DNA from: JADKIH01 sp031417555
Lineage (GTDB): Bacteria; Bacteroidota; Bacteroidia; AKYH767-A; 2013-40CM-41-45
NCBI GenBank assembly: GCA_031417555.1
Contig: JANOVV010000112.1
Span: 50,686-114,685, forward strand
DNA length: 64,000 nt
Direction: 5' to 3'
Part shown: in pieces, positions 63,864-64,000 of the stretch
Numbering within the stretch: position 1 is the first letter of the stretch
Layout of the letters: the number at the start of each line of letters is the position of its first letter
The notes under the pieces: model-generated
The model's database searches: none
What the model was told of the DNA's origin: nothing
What the model saw: only the letters and a program-made list of their open reading frames with translations
Program-made: the position numbers and the translations under genes

Positions 63864-64000
63864 GTATCCGTCCGACCAACAGCATATAGCAAGCTAGAAA
63901 AAAATAGTTTATAAATCGCGGTTGATTAATTTGGAGGTAGCAGTTCTTTCAGTCGGTTAAACTTCCAATCCGGTAAAACTTCAAAAATATTTTTCAACCA
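63864..64000 (-). mobile_element. IS66-family element, right-hand end
   Basis: GTATCCGTCCGACC at 63864 resembles the GTAAGCGTCC-type inverted terminal repeat of IS66 elements. The transposase tail on the minus strand ends about 60 bases inside it. The rest of the element lies beyond the window, so the other end and the target duplication cannot be checked. Confidence 0.55.
63926..64000 (-). CDS. IS66-family transposase, C-terminal end
   Basis: The last 75 bases encode, on the minus strand, WLKNIFEVLPDWKFNRLKEL followed by LPPN and a stop at 63928-63926. The pattern W-L-(x)n-LP-(x)n-N-(x)-L-x-ELLP is the usual end of IS66 TnpC transposases. Only 24 residues are in the window; the catalytic DDE domain would be to the right. 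The position just inside an IS66-like terminal repeat supports the call. Whether the gene is intact is unknown. Confidence 0.6.
   Translation of the reverse strand, partial: WLKNIFEVLPDWKFNRLKELLPPN

Noticed and set aside
1..64000. tRNA and rRNA genes
   Set aside because: No cloverleaf-like stretches or rRNA segments were recognised in the intergenic regions on either strand; a tRNA scan was not possible here.

Overview
The window is low-GC, tightly packed DNA from a Bacteroidota chromosome. Three things point there: secretion signals of the type IX system (type A and type B C-terminal sorting domains and a PorE-like OmpA/PD40 protein), Bacteroidota promoter elements of the TAnnTTTG kind, and family forms typical of the phylum (fused E1 dehydrogenase, fused formiminotransferase-cyclodeaminase, NagZ-AmpC fusion, BshA). 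An order cannot be fixed from sequence alone; an environmental Chitinophagales/Sphingobacteriales/Flavobacteriales-like genome is likely. There are no rRNA genes, tRNA genes or CRISPR arrays that I can see.

Layout. 1-3.5 kb: tail of a 2-oxoacid dehydrogenase E2, a TPR/PD40 protein, a DEDDh exonuclease and a FAH-family enzyme. 3.6-9 kb: arginine-centred block, with arginase, ArgRS, a YiiX-like hydrolase and a lipoprotein on the minus strand, divergent from arginine decarboxylase. 9-14.4 kb: Smr protein, DedA, aroE, uvrB, rhodanese. 14.4-27.3 kb: a long minus-strand run of envelope genes: BNR/T9SS protein, DUF2279 protein, gliding-type T9SS protein, MuiA-like protein, PorE-like OmpA protein, AsmA, then aroC. 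27.6-33 kb: histidine degradation (hutI, ftcD) and a membrane patatin. 33.6-37.4 kb: fused E1, a 46-residue membrane protein and three lipoproteins. 37.5-41 kb: an LtaS-like phosphotransferase, lipid kinase, DgkA and SUI1 operon. 41.1-58.6 kb: mostly minus-strand housekeeping and envelope genes (hemJ, bshA, NagZ-AmpC, plsY, a 1491-residue exported protein, prmA, tpiA, an ABC exporter, truA, PgpH-like HD protein). 58.8-61 kb: thiolase and NlpC/P60. 61-64 kb: a graveyard of mobile DNA: truncated T9SS gene, IS21-like end, REP hairpins around a broken RAYT transposase, and the end of an IS66 element.

The genes form several coherent sets: arginine use and polyamine entry, envelope phospholipid recycling, peptidoglycan/muropeptide handling, and secretion of surface proteins. 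The most unusual signals lie between genes: six clear sites of degenerate 7-bp-period repeats, a 327-bp inverted-repeat element, a CTTTGTG hairpin, and a RAYT gene split by a 33-bp palindromic insertion that keeps the frame but brings in a stop codon.
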